Assembly (NCBI GenBank): GCA_936940865.1
Contig: CAKZJB010000124.1
Location: 1-42,432, forward strand
DNA length: 42,432 nucleotides
From: an uncultured Asticcacaulis sp.
GTDB lineage: Bacteria; Pseudomonadota; Alphaproteobacteria; Caulobacterales; Caulobacteraceae
Direction of reading: 5' to 3'
Shown here: positions 34,601-42,432 of the stretch, in pieces
How positions within the stretch are numbered: position 1 is the stretch's first letter
How the letters are laid out: every line of letters starts with the position of its first letter
Translations under genes and position numbers: made by a program
Notes under the pieces: generated by a model
Database searches by the model: none
The model's input: the letters and a program-made list of their open reading frames with translations, nothing else
What the model was told of the DNA's origin: nothing

Positions 34601-37566
34601 ACCGTGTCGGTCCCGCCGGTCGCCGTTTCGACGACGACGTCGCCGGGATTGTCGACATAGTAGGTGTCGTTGCCGTCACCGCCGGCCATGGTGTCGGCGC
34701 CCGCGCCGCCGTCGATCGTGTCGTTGCCCTGCCCGCCTTCCAGCGAATCCGCGCCTGTTCCGCCCGTGAGCAGATTATCGCCCGAGTTGCCGACGCCATG
34801 ATGCGCCGTGCCGCTCAGGGTCAGGTTTTCGATATTCGAGCCTTCAGTCAGGGTGTAATCGACCGAAGACAGGACCGTGTCCGTCCCGCCGCCGGCCGCT
34901 TCGACCAGGGTGTCGGTGGTGCCGTGGACGACATAGGTGTCGTTGCCCGCGCCACCCGCCAGCGTATCCAGTCCGCCGCCGCCATCCAGCGTATCGTTGC
35001 CGCTGCCGCCGGTGATCAGGTTGTCGCCCGAATTGCCGACAGCAAGATGGGCCGTACCGGTAAGGGTCAGGTTTTCAATGGCTGAACCGGCCGTCAGACT
35101 ATAGTCGATGCTGGTGACCACCGTATCGGTGCCGCCGCCAGCCGCTTCGACAACGGTATCGCCGGCATTGTCGACATAATAGGTGTCGTTTCCGCCTCCG
35201 CCGTCCAGCGTATCCGCTCCGGCGCCGCCGTTCAGCGTATCATTGCCCGCCGTACCCACGATGGTGTTGGCGAAGGCGTTGCCCGTACCCGAATGGGCGG
35301 TGCCTGCAAGCACCAGCTTTTCGACTTCAGCGCCCGCCCCCAGCGTATAGTTCACGGAGGCCACGACCGTGTCGCTGCCGCCTCCGGCGCTTTCGACTAT
35401 GACGTCCGAGGCGTTATCGACGTAGTAGACGTCGTCACCGGCCCCGCCGGTCAGGGTATCGGTTCCGGCGCCGCCGTCCAGGGTATCGTTACCCGCCGTG
35501 CCGGTAATGGCGTTGTTTCCGGCATTGCCCGTCCCGGCCAGCCCCGCGCCGCTGAGGACCAGCGCCTCGACATTGTCGCCCAGCGTATAGTCGACCGAAG
35601 CGATGACCGTGTCATTGCCATCGCCAGCGGCCTCGACGACGACATCGCCCGCCGCATCGACGACATAGGTGTCGTTGCCGGCCCCACCGGTCAGGGTGTC
35701 GTTGCCGGCTCCGCCGTCAAGCGTATCGTTGCCCGCCGTGCCGGTGATGGTGTTGTCGAGCCCGTTGCCCGTGCCGGCCAGGCCGTAGCCGTCGAGCACC
35801 AGGGCTTCGACGTTGTCGCCCAGGACATAGTCCGCCGAAGCGATCACCGTGTCATTGCCTTCGCCGGCGGCCTCGACCGCCTCGTCGCCCGCCGTATCGA
35901 CATAATAGGTATCGTCGCCCTGCCCCCCGGACATGCTGTCGTTGCCCGCGCCGCCGTCGATGGTGTCGTTGCCGCCGCCGGCGTCGATCGTATCGTCCCC
36001 GCCCGCCGCGACGATGTTGTCGGCGCCGTCACCGACCACATGGGCGCCGCCATAGCCCGGCGTGATCAGGTCCGCCCCGCTGGTGCCGTAGACATTGGTG
36101 TCCGGCTGCCATTGCGACGGCGTGTAGACCAGATAGGCGGACTCGGCCGCGCCCGGCGCGCCGATCATCAGGTCGGCCGTGCCGTCGCCGTTCATGTCGT
36201 TGACGATCGACACTGTGGCGCCGGTCAGGCTGCCCGCATCGCCGACGATCTTGGCGCCGCCCATGCTTTGCGCCACCATGGACAGGTCGACCGTGCCCGA
36301 GCCGCCGCCCCACACGACATAGACCGCACCGGCGTCCGTACCGCCTTCGGTATCACCCTGGGCGCCGATGACGAAGTCGGCGATGCCGTCGTGATTGAGG
36401 TCCTTGCCGCCGGCCACCGACAGCAGATTCAGGCTGCCCGGCGTCTCGCCGACGATCTCGAAGCCGCCGATGCCGGCCGCGACATCCGTCAGATCGACCG
36501 CCGCGCCGTCGGCCTTGCCGAACACGACATAGGCATGGTCCGCCCCCGGCGCGCCGACCAGGATATCACCCAGGCCGTCGCCATTGACGTCGCCGATGCC
36601 CGTCACCGAAGCCCCCGCCCGGTCGCCGGGCTGGCCCTTGATGACAAAGCCGCCCGTGCCCGCCGCCACGTTCGTCAGGTCGACGGCCGCGCCCGTGCTC
36701 TTTCCGAAGACCACATAGACCGCGCCGCCGTCGGCGCCGCCGATGGCGCTGCCGGGCGCGCCGACAAGGATTTCGGCCTTGCCGTCGCCATTCATGTCGG
36801 TGGCCACGCCTATGGCCTGCCCGGCGCCGTCACCGGCGGCATCCCCTGTGATCTTGAAGCCGCCTGTCCCGGCCGCGACGCTCGACAGGTTGACGGCGGA
36901 CGACCCGCTCTTGCCCCAGACGACATAGGCGGCGCCCGCGTCGGTTCCGCCCTGGTCGTTGCCGGGCGCCCCCACGATCACGTCCATCTTGCCGTCGCCG
37001 TTCAGGTCGGCGATCGCCTGGATGCTGGTGCCGGCGGCGTCTCCCGCCGCCTGGCCCTTGATGGCATAGCCGCCGCCACCGCCGCTGTAGGGGTCGCCAA
37101 GATCGACGCCCCCCGACGCCTTGCCGTACACGACGAAGGCGACGCCCGCATCGGTCAGCGCGCCATTGTCCATGCCCGGCGCGCCGATTAGGATTTCGCC
37201 GCGGCCGTCGCCGTTGAGATCGGCAATGCCGCCCACCGCCGCGCCGGCATGATCGCCGGCATTGACCCCGTCGATGATGATCTGCGTCATACTGTCGCCG
37301 ATGCCGACGGTGCTGCCGCCCGCGACCGCATTCAGCTCAACGAAGACACGCCCTGCGTCGGTCGCCTTGTCATCGTCCAGCGGCGCGCCGAATATCAGGT
37401 CCGGCCGCCCGTCCCCGTTCATGTCCGTCGTGGCGCCCACCCAGGCCGAGACGGGAATCGTTGCGTCCACCGGCTGGAAATCGCCCGGCGCATTGGGCGT
37501 AAAGGCGACCGCGTCGCCGCTTATCATGGCCGAATTGAGGAAGAGCTTGTTGTTCGGGATGGGCAT
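31699..37566 (-). CDS. Giant RTX protein with FG-GAP propeller and integrin-like VWA domain
   Basis: 1955-residue secreted protein. Residues about 20-460 contain seven FG-GAP repeats (such as [32 protein letters not shown] and [16 protein letters not shown]), enough for one seven-bladed propeller with calcium loops. Residues about 465-1090 are RTX nonapeptide repeats (GGxGxDxxx) in six modules with TYYVDNAGD-type spacers. A von Willebrand A domain spans about 1120-1345: [13 protein letters not shown] near 1130 has the metal-site DxTxS, and [14 protein letters not shown] follows. A second RTX block, a cadherin-like domain (about 1445-1545) and a third RTX block precede a C-terminal type I secretion end ([16 protein letters not shown] to VTAGDLIFV). 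AAGGA precedes ATG 37566. No type I exporter is in the window. Probably an adhesin; the role is inferred. Confidence 0.9.
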   Translation of the reverse strand: MPIPNNKLFLNSAMISGDAVAFTPNAPGDFQPVDATIPVSAWVGATTDMNGDGRPDLIFGAPLDDDKATDAGRVFVELNAVAGGSTVGIGDSMTQIIIDGVNAGDHAGAAVGGIADLNGDGRGEILIGAPGMDNGALTDAGVAFVVYGKASGGVDLGDPYSGGGGGYAIKGQAAGDAAGTSIQAIADLNGDGKMDVIVGAPGNDQGGTDAGAAYVVWGKSGSSAVNLSSVAAGTGGFKITGDAAGDGAGQAIGVATDMNGDGKAEILVGAPGSAIGGADGGAVYVVFGKSTGAAVDLTNVAAGTGGFVIKGQPGDRAGASVTGIGDVNGDGLGDILVGAPGADHAYVVFGKADGAAVDLTDVAAGIGGFEIVGETPGSLNLLSVAGGKDLNHDGIADFVIGAQGDTEGGTDAGAVYVVWGGGSGTVDLSMVAQSMGGAKIVGDAGSLTGATVSIVNDMNGDGTADLMIGAPGAAESAYLVYTPSQWQPDTNVYGTSGADLITPGYGGAHVVGDGADNIVAAGGDDTIDAGGGNDTIDGGAGNDSMSGGQGDDTYYVDTAGDEAVEAAGEGNDTVIASADYVLGDNVEALVLDGYGLAGTGNGLDNTITGTAGNDTLDGGAGNDTLTGGAGNDTYVVDAAGDVVVEAAGDGNDTVIASVDYTLGDNVEALVLSGAGLAGTGNAGNNAITGTAGNDTLDGGAGTDTLTGGAGDDVYYVDNASDVIVESAGGGSDTVVASVNYTLGAGAEVEKLVLAGTAHSGTGNAFANTIVGTAGNDTLNGGAGADTLDGGGGNDTYYVDNAGDTVVEAAGGGTDTVVTSIDYSLTAGSAIENLTLTGTAHLAVGNSGDNLITGGSGNDTLDGGGGLDTLAGGAGNDTYVVHGTTDTLVEAAGGGTDTVLSSVDYTLTEGSNIENLTLSGTAHHGVGNSGDNLLTGGTGADSLEGGQGNDTIDGGAGADTMAGGDGNDTYYVDNPGDVVVETATGGTDTVVVNSDWTLADNIENVRLSGSGHVLTGNAGNNTLTGDTGSDTLNGGAGDDVEEGGDGNDVLVSTSGHDTLAGGAGNDVYKIHGGAAHIEDFQGNDTIDASEATGDSHIDLSGATTTEIEHQTCDFGTGGTVTGALNVQFLQDLTGSFADDIANVRILVPQIVTALQSVSGGAAFGVSSFRDKAYGAFGGAGDWVYQTDVAMGATPSAVTTAYAGFVASGGNDLPEAQLEALLQLSVRAGGEVGYQNNSARFVVLFTDASFHTAADGTAAGITTANNGNAIINDGGVWENYPEITQLRTAMEAANIIPIFAIAGGFETTYQSLVTQLGRGNVVTLSADSSNIVSAITSGLTTATTTHIAAAVGGAGNDVLIGNVGDNQLTGGAGNDTLTGGAGNDVIHGGDGSDTAVFAGPITDYTLTHNADGTLTVADHGASGDGTDTLDGVEVLQFGATLYTTDGVPVPTTVITAGADSLLVTSGVAASVDAAVLLGNDTASNGEALTVTAVSNVTGGTVSLAGGKLTVTASGSGGFDYTVTGADGVTTTGHATFDTVATDAGGNKLTLAAGYTATAVDGQGGNDTLTGAAGGDHLWGGAGNDVLDGGTGADTLYGGAGNDVFYVDNTGDVASEESTGAGINDGGSDRVMTSVSYTLGAFIENMNLMGTGDLDGTGNSINNSLNGNSGANHLWGMAGDDLLLGNAGNDSLYGGDGNDTVNGGADADLLHGDAGVDSLNGGDGHDVAYGDAGNDTLDGGAGADTMYGGAGNDIYYVDNIGDVVSEESAGAGINDGGGDRVMSTVDFTLGTFLENLNLLGGANLNGTGNSLNNGLNGNSGNNTFMGLGGNDTLNGSGGDDTLAGGQGNDVLNGGTGADTFVFAAAGAANGLDTVQDFVHGTDHLLFTGTDYGFAAGHLLAASEFTAGSSAAGASAQFVWDAAAHTLYWDHDGQGGDAAIAIATFDAGATVTAGDLIFV

Positions 37567-37695
37567 GACGCGATCCTTCCGCCGATTACGCCGTTGATTT
37601 GACAAGCGTTCCGCACCGCCACATAGTCGGTTCGGTATCGCAATTGAGCTTGCGTACGTTTCAAACCTGACACGAAGCTGAATGCCCGGGACGAC
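37567..37695. promoter_or_regulatory. Divergent promoter region of RTX gene and response regulator
   Basis: 129 nt separate two divergent starts. AAGCTGAATG (37675-37684), 11 nt before the regulator start, recurs at 41447-41456 upstream of the SIMPL gene, where it is part of a larger set of inverted and direct repeats. This may mark sites for the response regulator itself, but a 10-mer match alone is weak. Confidence 0.35.
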
Positions 37696-38352
37696 ATGCT
37701 GCTGCTGGTCGAAGACGATCCAATACTGGGCCCGGCCCTGGCCGAAGGCCTTGGCCGCCACTTCAAGGCGGAACTGGCGGCCACGCTCGACAGCGCCCGC
37801 CTGGCGCTGAGGTCGCGGGACTTCGACCTCGTCGTCCTGGACCTGTCCCTGCCCGACGGCTCGGGCCTGTCACTGCTCAAGGAGATGCGGCGCGGCCAGA
37901 ATGCCGCCGGCGTCATCATCCAGTCGGCGCTGGACGAAACGCCCGACCGCATAGCGGGGCTGGAAATGGGCGCCGACGACTATATCACCAAGCCCTACGA
38001 CCTCGACGAACTGGTGGCGCGCTGCCATGCCCTGCGGCGGCGGCTGCGCGGACACCCCGCCCCCGTCGTCAAGGTCGGCCCGCTGGAGTTCGATCCGTCC
38101 ACCCGCACGGTCCGCATGGACGGGACGCCGGTCGCCCTGTCCGCCACGGAACTTCGCCTGCTGGAAATCTTCCTCGGCGCGAAGGGCCGCGTATTGAGCA
38201 AGGGTCAAATCGAGGAACGCCTCTATGACTGGCTCGCCGACATCGAAAGCAATACGGTCGAGGTCTATGTGTCGCGGCTGCGGCGCAAGCTGGGGGCGCC
38301 CCTGGTGCGCACCGTCCGGGGCCTGGGCTACATGCTGTCGGAGACCGCGTGA
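37696..38352 (+). CDS. OmpR/PhoB-family response regulator
   Basis: 218-residue regulator with an N-terminal receiver (acidic pocket VEDD at 5-8, phosphorylation site Asp49 in [11 protein letters not shown], Lys99 in YITKPYD) and a C-terminal winged helix ([32 protein letters not shown], then [16 protein letters not shown] and [11 protein letters not shown]). It resembles the QseB/TctD branch. It overlaps the histidine kinase by 4 nt and is divergent from the giant RTX gene, which makes that gene a likely target. Confidence 0.95.
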   Translation: MLLLVEDDPILGPALAEGLGRHFKAELAATLDSARLALRSRDFDLVVLDLSLPDGSGLSLLKEMRRGQNAAGVIIQSALDETPDRIAGLEMGADDYITKPYDLDELVARCHALRRRLRGHPAPVVKVGPLEFDPSTRTVRMDGTPVALSATELRLLEIFLGAKGRVLSKGQIEERLYDWLADIESNTVEVYVSRLRRKLGAPLVRTVRGLGYMLSETA

Positions 38353-39692
38353 GATCCTATTCCCTGCATCGCCGCGCCCTGCAGGCCTTTGCCGTGCCGC
38401 TGGCGGCCGCCATCGCCGTCACGGCGGTCATCGCCTCGGCCCTAGTCTTCCTGACGGTTTCGGCCATCGAAGATACCCGCATGCAGCAGTCGGCCCAGCT
38501 TCTGGCGTTGCTGGCCAAGCACGAGGCGGCCGAGCGCGACGCCCTGGACGAACTGGGCGACAATGTGCGCCGGCTTCCCGGCGGCGTGCTTGAGCCGCGC
38601 ACGGAATTCCGCATCTGGTCCGACTTAGGGTTGGTTACGCAGTCGCGCAACATGCCGGCGGTCGCGCGCCAGACGGAGGCGGGCTTTCATACGGTCAGGG
38701 CGGACCGGGCCTGGCGTGTCTATGTGCTCAACCGCGACGATCCGGCGGCCAGCGTGGAGCTGGCCGAGCCCGCCGATGTGCGCCTGGCCCTGACGGCCGA
38801 GGTCATCCTGGCCCTGTGCATCCCGATGGCGCTGCTGGGAGTGGCCGTGGCCGGCATCGGCTCGCTTCTGGTGCGCAAGGCGCTTCTGCCGGTCAACGCC
38901 CTGTCGGGCGATCTGGATGCGCGTGAAGCCGCCGATATCCGCCCGGTCGAGGTCACTGAGGTACCGCAGGAGGTCGCCCCCCTGGTCGACGCGCTCAACG
39001 GCCTGTTTGCCCGCCTGCGCGACGCCTTCGAACGCGAACGCGAATTCAGCGACAACGCCGCGCATGAGCTTCGCACCCCGCTGGCGGGCCTTAAGCTGCG
39101 CGCCCAGCTCGCCGCCGAGCGCATGCGGGACAATCCCGAAATGGCGGCGGATCTTGATCGCCTTTCGGAGGCCGTCGACCGCGCCGCCGCGGTGATCGAC
39201 CAGTTGCTGGTGTTCGCCCGCGTCTCCGGCCGCACGGACGACGCCCCGGTCGATATCTCCGAACTGGTGGCCGACGTGGCGCGCGGCCTGGCGCCCATGG
39301 TGATGGCGCGCGACATCGAATTTTCCGCCGACATTGCCCCCGGACTGACGGTCCGCGGCAATGCCGGAGCGTTGCGGATGGCGGTCGGCAACCTGATCGA
39401 AAACGCCGCCAAGTTCACCCCGCCCGGCGGCAACATCTGGGTGCGGGCCGCCGAAGGCGAGGACGGGGCGTCCATCAGCGTTGCCGACGACGGTCCGGGC
39501 ATCGCCGAGGGCGAGGAAGAGCGCATTTTCCAGCGCTTCTGGCGGGGGAACCGTACCGGCTCAGGCAGCGGCCTGGGTTTGGCGATCGTGGACAAGGTGA
39601 TCCGCGCCCATGGCGGCCGCGTCCAGGTCCGGCGCCTGGAGCCGCACGGCCTCGACATCGGCTTCGTGCTGCCCGGGGAGCCGGCCGCATAA
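38349..39692 (+). CDS. Sensor histidine kinase
   Basis: 447-residue kinase starting with GTG 38349, which overlaps the regulator stop by 4 nt (GTGA). TM1 lies at about 16-38 and TM2 at about 150-175. Between them is a periplasmic region of about 110 residues. HAMP-like residues lead to the H box EFSDNAAHELRTPLAGLK (His239). The ATP-binding domain shows the N box GNLIENAAKFTPPGG, the D box VADDGPGIAE and the G box GSGLGLAIVDKV. The layout fits QseC-type kinases paired with the preceding regulator. The signal is unknown. Confidence 0.95.
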   Translation: MRSYSLHRRALQAFAVPLAAAIAVTAVIASALVFLTVSAIEDTRMQQSAQLLALLAKHEAAERDALDELGDNVRRLPGGVLEPRTEFRIWSDLGLVTQSRNMPAVARQTEAGFHTVRADRAWRVYVLNRDDPAASVELAEPADVRLALTAEVILALCIPMALLGVAVAGIGSLLVRKALLPVNALSGDLDAREAADIRPVEVTEVPQEVAPLVDALNGLFARLRDAFEREREFSDNAAHELRTPLAGLKLRAQLAAERMRDNPEMAADLDRLSEAVDRAAAVIDQLLVFARVSGRTDDAPVDISELVADVARGLAPMVMARDIEFSADIAPGLTVRGNAGALRMAVGNLIENAAKFTPPGGNIWVRAAEGEDGASISVADDGPGIAEGEEERIFQRFWRGNRTGSGSGLGLAIVDKVIRAHGGRVQVRRLEPHGLDIGFVLPGEPAA

Positions 39693-39748
39693 GGCGGAAT
39701 GAATTTTATATTTTATACCAGGGAGGCATCCGGACCGGTTCGCGGCCC

Positions 39749-41017
39749 CTATACGAAGTGGAGGTCTGCGGCCGTCACCGTCGCCCCGGCATTGAAGACG
39801 GCGATGGCGACGGCCGCGTCGCCGCCCGTGCCGTCGTCGTCCCAGTAGAGCGTGTGGGTCGAGGCGTCCCAGATGAACTGGGCCGACGATCCCACGGCGC
39901 TGCTTCCGGCGGTGAATTCGGACGGGCTGAGGCTGTGGCCCGCCGTGAAGCCGTAGTCGAACGCTGAAAACCGCAACAGGTCGGTTCCGTGCACGAAGTC
40001 CTGAACCGTATCGAGCCCGTTGGCGAAATTGGCCGCGGCAAAGACGAAAATGTCCGCGCCGTTGCCACCATTGAGCACGTCGTTGCCCTGGCCGCCGATC
40101 AGGGTATCGTTGCCGTCGGCGCCGTTGAGCGTATCGTTGCCGCCCAGCCCCGACAGGACGTTATTGCCGCTGTTGCCGTTCAGGCCGTTGCCGATGCCGT
40201 AGTTGCCAGTGCCGTTGATATCGGCGCTGCCCAAAAGGTTCAGGTTCTCGATGAAATTACCCAGCGTATAGCTGATGGTCGACATGACCCGGTCGCCGCC
40301 GCCATCATCGATCCCCGCGCCGGTCGATTCCTCGGACACCACGTCGCCGGCATTGTCGACGTAATAGGTGTCGTTGCCGCCGCCGCCATACATCGTGTCG
40401 GCGCCCGTTCCGCCATCCAGCGTGTCGTAGCCCGCGCCGCCGTAAAGCACGTCGTTGCCGTCGCCGCCGTTCAGCGAATCGGCTCCGGCATCGCCGCTCA
40501 GGCGATCGTTGTCGGCGCCACCGTTGAGGCTGTCGTCACCGTCGCCGCCGTACAGGCTGTCGTTTCCGGCATTGCCGTTCAGGAGATCCGCGCCGCCCAT
40601 GCCCCACAGGTGGTTGGCGCCGGCATTGCCGTTGAGCGAATTGTTGATGCCGTTGCCCGTGCCGTCGAGATTGTCCGTTCCCAGGAGATTCAGGTTCTCG
40701 ATGAAGTTGCCCAGCGTATAGCTGACGGTCGAAAGGACGCGGTCGACCCCGCCGCCGTCGTCGATACCGGCGCCGGTCGATTCCTCGGACGCCACATCGC
40801 CGGCATTGTCGACGTAATAGAGGTCGTTGCCGGCGCCGCCGTACAGGGTGTCGGCGCCCGTACCGCCATCCATGGCGTCATTGCCGTCACCACCGTCGAT
40901 CAGGTCGTTTCCCGCCTGACCGGACAGGGTATCATTCCCCGCCAATCCGATGATCGTATCGTCACCGGCCGTTCCCGAGCAGGAATCCGCCCCGCCAGTC
41001 CCCGTATATGTCGCCAT
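39749..41017 (-). CDS. RTX calcium-binding protein, smaller paralogue
   Basis: 422-residue protein made almost entirely of RTX nonapeptides ([20 protein letters not shown]-type) with two [12 protein letters not shown] spacer modules. The C-terminal half parallels the last 400 residues of the giant RTX protein: [46 protein letters not shown], and ending AGATVTAADLHFV. This indicates duplication and the same type I secretion route. The single Cys in GADSCSGTAGDD is unusual for RTX proteins. GGGAGG lies 5-7 nt before ATG 41017; the in-frame extension to 41125 is rejected. The gene lies downstream of, and convergent with, the two-component system. Confidence 0.92.
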   Translation of the reverse strand: MATYTGTGGADSCSGTAGDDTIIGLAGNDTLSGQAGNDLIDGGDGNDAMDGGTGADTLYGGAGNDLYYVDNAGDVASEESTGAGIDDGGGVDRVLSTVSYTLGNFIENLNLLGTDNLDGTGNGINNSLNGNAGANHLWGMGGADLLNGNAGNDSLYGGDGDDSLNGGADNDRLSGDAGADSLNGGDGNDVLYGGAGYDTLDGGTGADTMYGGGGNDTYYVDNAGDVVSEESTGAGIDDGGGDRVMSTISYTLGNFIENLNLLGSADINGTGNYGIGNGLNGNSGNNVLSGLGGNDTLNGADGNDTLIGGQGNDVLNGGNGADIFVFAAANFANGLDTVQDFVHGTDLLRFSAFDYGFTAGHSLSPSEFTAGSSAVGSSAQFIWDASTHTLYWDDDGTGGDAAVAIAVFNAGATVTAADLHFV

Positions 41018-41128
41018 GACGGCCTCCCTTATTGTCTTGTCGCGATAAAAATATGACTCGACCGATATCTGCCGGTCCGGCGCCGATAACGCCGGGTAAC
41101 ACCCGACCGTGCGAACACGACGCAAGGC

Positions 41129-41153
41129 AAAAAAAAGCCGGCCTTTCGGCCGG
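41129..41153 (-). terminator. Intrinsic terminator, minus strand, upstream of RTX gene
   Basis: CCGGCC (41138-41143) pairs with GGCCGG (41148-41153). On the minus strand the hairpin is followed by C and eight T (41136-41129). It lies about 112 nt before the RTX start and points toward it, so it ends something transcribed from the region above or acts as an attenuator. Confidence 0.75.
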
Positions 41154-41341
41154 GTCGCAGCAGGAGGAAAGAGGCCCGGACGCCAAGGCTAGGGGGGGGC
41201 GATGAATGGCGCCCGGGCATCTTTGCGCCGTGTGACCGGCGCAAACAAAGGTTAGCCCGGCAAGTTATAAAAAGACGATGTGGTTTGCGTCCTTAAACGC
41301 GACTTATCCCCAGGCCCGATCGCCCTGCCCGGCGCACGGAC

Positions 41342-41373
41342 AAAAAAAGAGACCGCCGGAGGAAGACGGTCTC
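41342..41373 (-). terminator. Second intrinsic terminator, minus strand
   Basis: GAGACCG (41349-41355) pairs with CGGTCTC (41367-41373). On the minus strand it is followed by seven T (41348-41342). It has no matching gene within 190 nt upstream on that strand. Confidence 0.75.
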
Positions 41374-41446
41374 GTGACAAGTATGGGAATGCCACTTGAC
41401 CGCCAGGCTTGTAAAAAAGCGATGCGGTTGGATCTTCGGTTTTATA

Positions 41447-41493
41447 AAGCTGAATGGCATTGCAACGCCTTCGTTCAGCCGCCATTCAGCCGC
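41447..41493. promoter_or_regulatory. Repeated TTCAGC motif before the SIMPL gene
   Basis: GCTGAATGGC (41449-41458) and GCCATTCAGC (41481-41490) form a perfect 10-bp inverted repeat. TTCAGCCGC also occurs twice in tandem (41474-41482 and 41485-41493) with an 11-nt period, as expected for an OmpR-type dimer bound to one face of DNA. The group lies 71-117 nt before the SIMPL start. Confidence 0.5.
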
Positions 41494-41563
41494 AGAACCG
41501 CATTAAAGGTTGCAGATCGCGACGCCTCCGAAATCCGGGGCCGCGCCGAAACGGAGAGAGACC

Positions 41564-42298
41564 ATGCCTTCCACCCCGCGCCTGTTGAAAGCCTCTGCCG
41601 CGCTGGCCTTCGCCACGGGCCTGTTCGCAGCCCCGATGGCCTTTGCCGCCGCCGACGCGGCCGCGCCGCTGCCGACGACGCTGAGCCTCAGCGCCACCGG
41701 CGAGGTCAGCGCCACCCCCGACATGGCGACGATTGCGTTTGCCGTGGTCACCCAGGGCAAGACGGCGTCCGACGCCATGAAGGCCAACAACGCCCGCATG
41801 AACGCGGTCATGTCCGCGCTGAAGACGGCGGGAATCGCGGCCAGGGACATCCGGACGTCCAGCCTCAACCTCAATCCGCAGTACGTCTATAACAACAACC
41901 AGCCGCCGCAACTGACGGGCTATGAGGCGCGCGACCAGATCACGGTGCGCGTCAACGACCTGACGCAGACGGGCCCGGTGATCGACGCGGTCATCAAGGC
42001 CGGCATCAACCAGGTCGACCAGATCACGTTCGGGCTGAAAAACGACGGCGCCGTGCTCGACCAGGCCCGCCAGCAGGCGGTGGCGACGCTCCAGCAACGC
42101 GCGCAGCTCTACGCAACGGCGGCGGGCCTCAAGGTCAAGCGCATCCTCAATATCGAGGAAGGCAGCCCGATGATCGTGCGTCCGCCGGTGCCGATGGTTC
42201 GCTTCGCCGCCGCCAAGGCCATGGACGAATCGACCCCGGTTTCCGGCGGCGACCTGCAGGAAAGCGTGACCGTGTCGGCGACATTCGAATTGCAGTAG
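41564..42298 (+). CDS. SIMPL-domain (DUF541) periplasmic protein
   Basis: 244-residue preprotein with a signal peptide (MPSTPRLLKASAALAFATGLFAAPMAFA, cleavage about 28). The mature part is a SIMPL domain: LSLSATGEVSATPDMATIAFAVVTQGKTASDAM at the start, IAARDIRTSSLNLNPQYVYN, TGYEARDQITVRVNDLTQTG in the middle, and ESVTVSATFELQ at the end. Such proteins are periplasmic or outer-membrane-associated; stress-related roles have been proposed in some species. GGAGAGAG lies before ATG 41564; the in-frame ATG at 41510 would add a non-signal extension. It faces away from the smaller RTX gene and shares its intergenic region. Confidence 0.92.
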   Translation: MPSTPRLLKASAALAFATGLFAAPMAFAAADAAAPLPTTLSLSATGEVSATPDMATIAFAVVTQGKTASDAMKANNARMNAVMSALKTAGIAARDIRTSSLNLNPQYVYNNNQPPQLTGYEARDQITVRVNDLTQTGPVIDAVIKAGINQVDQITFGLKNDGAVLDQARQQAVATLQQRAQLYATAAGLKVKRILNIEEGSPMIVRPPVPMVRFAAAKAMDESTPVSGGDLQESVTVSATFELQ

Positions 42299-42432
42299 GC
42301 GCTCAACGGCTCCCTCCCGTAGATGGGATATCGTCTTCGGCCCTCCGCGTTTACGGCTGTCGGATTCATACATCGTACAGGCGGCATCAAGAAACCCCAC
42401 CACCGCATCTCACCGCTTCGCGGCTCGTGCGG

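Larger units (their letters stand above)
41018..41563. other. Long intergenic region with two minus-strand terminators and repeated sites
   Basis: 546 nt between the RTX gene (minus) and the SIMPL gene (plus). It contains two intrinsic terminators on the minus strand (41129-41153 and 41342-41373) with no convincing gene upstream of either, and a cluster of inverted and direct repeats (41447-41493). The upstream parts may encode small RNAs or a regulated leader of the RTX gene. Confidence 0.5.

Noticed and set aside
31750-36050. Regular DNA repeats that might be taken for a CRISPR array or minisatellite
   Set aside because: The repeats follow the codon phase of the GGxGxDxxx motif and vary at third positions; there are no spacer-repeat units of constant length.
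32845-37191. Long plus-strand ORFs opposite the giant RTX gene
   Set aside because: They are repetitive only because the RTX codons repeat. No ribosome-binding sites or protein families are visible.
41252-41485. Minus-strand ORF of 77 codons in the RTX-SIMPL intergenic region
   Set aside because: It runs through an intrinsic terminator and has no ribosome-binding site or recognisable protein features.
42299-42432. Possible gene at the right edge
   Set aside because: No start, motif or coding bias can be supported in the last 134 bases.

Overview
The window is GC-rich, tightly packed bacterial DNA, most likely from a free-living alphaproteobacterium. Pointers are a CheZ-type phosphatase with a DxxxQ motif beside a stand-alone CheY, a SapC protein, a Flp pilin, three transmembrane chemoreceptors, several secreted plant-polysaccharide enzymes, and a Caulobacterales/Rhizobiales-like style of intergenic palindromes. 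I cannot name a genus. There are 34 gene-level calls (one of them a frameshifted gene) and no recognisable rRNA, tRNA, CRISPR array or intact insertion sequence.

Layout. 1-1.6 kb: the remaining part of an MBL-fold hydrolase gene of lower GC, then a Phd/VapC toxin-antitoxin pair behind a perfect inverted repeat. 1.9-4.0 kb: a chromate transporter and SapC. 4.3-10.6 kb: two minus-strand chemoreceptors (the first with a small downstream partner), a small membrane protein with its own terminator, a secreted GH12 glucanase, a VOC protein and a 41-residue membrane peptide. 10.8-13.2 kb: a nested inverted-repeat element followed by a minus-strand AraC-DoxX-RidA cluster. 13.4-16.9 kb: an M50 site-2-type protease with an N-terminal zinc ribbon, divergent from a secreted protein with a possible caspase-like His/Cys pair. 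17.0-22.7 kb: a frameshifted VOC gene, a Tat-exported GH2 beta-galactosidase, a RES/Xre toxin-antitoxin pair and a PL10 pectate lyase. 23-25.2 kb: a Flp pilin and a tandem pair of outer-membrane barrel proteins with duplicated promoters. 25.2-31.7 kb: a large propeller-GGDEF sensor, then CheY, CheZ and a third chemoreceptor. 31.7-42.3 kb: a 1955-residue RTX protein, a divergent OmpR-type response regulator and histidine kinase, a second RTX protein and a SIMPL-domain periplasmic protein.

How the genes fit together. Themes are environmental sensing (three chemoreceptors, CheY-CheZ, diguanylate cyclase, two-component system), breakdown of plant or glucan polymers (GH12, GH2, PL10), and surface or secreted calcium-binding proteins (two RTX proteins). 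No type I secretion genes, chemotaxis kinase or tad genes are present, so these proteins depend on partners encoded elsewhere.

The most unusual non-coding features are a 112-135 bp structured repeat present in two copies (about 23.4 and 29.7 kb), a roughly 210 bp nested inverted repeat at 10.8-11.0 kb, two stacked intrinsic terminators upstream of the smaller RTX gene, and duplicated operator-like blocks ahead of the barrel genes. The most unusual protein is the large RTX protein, which carries both a seven-repeat FG-GAP propeller and a von Willebrand A domain resembling that of integrin beta chains.
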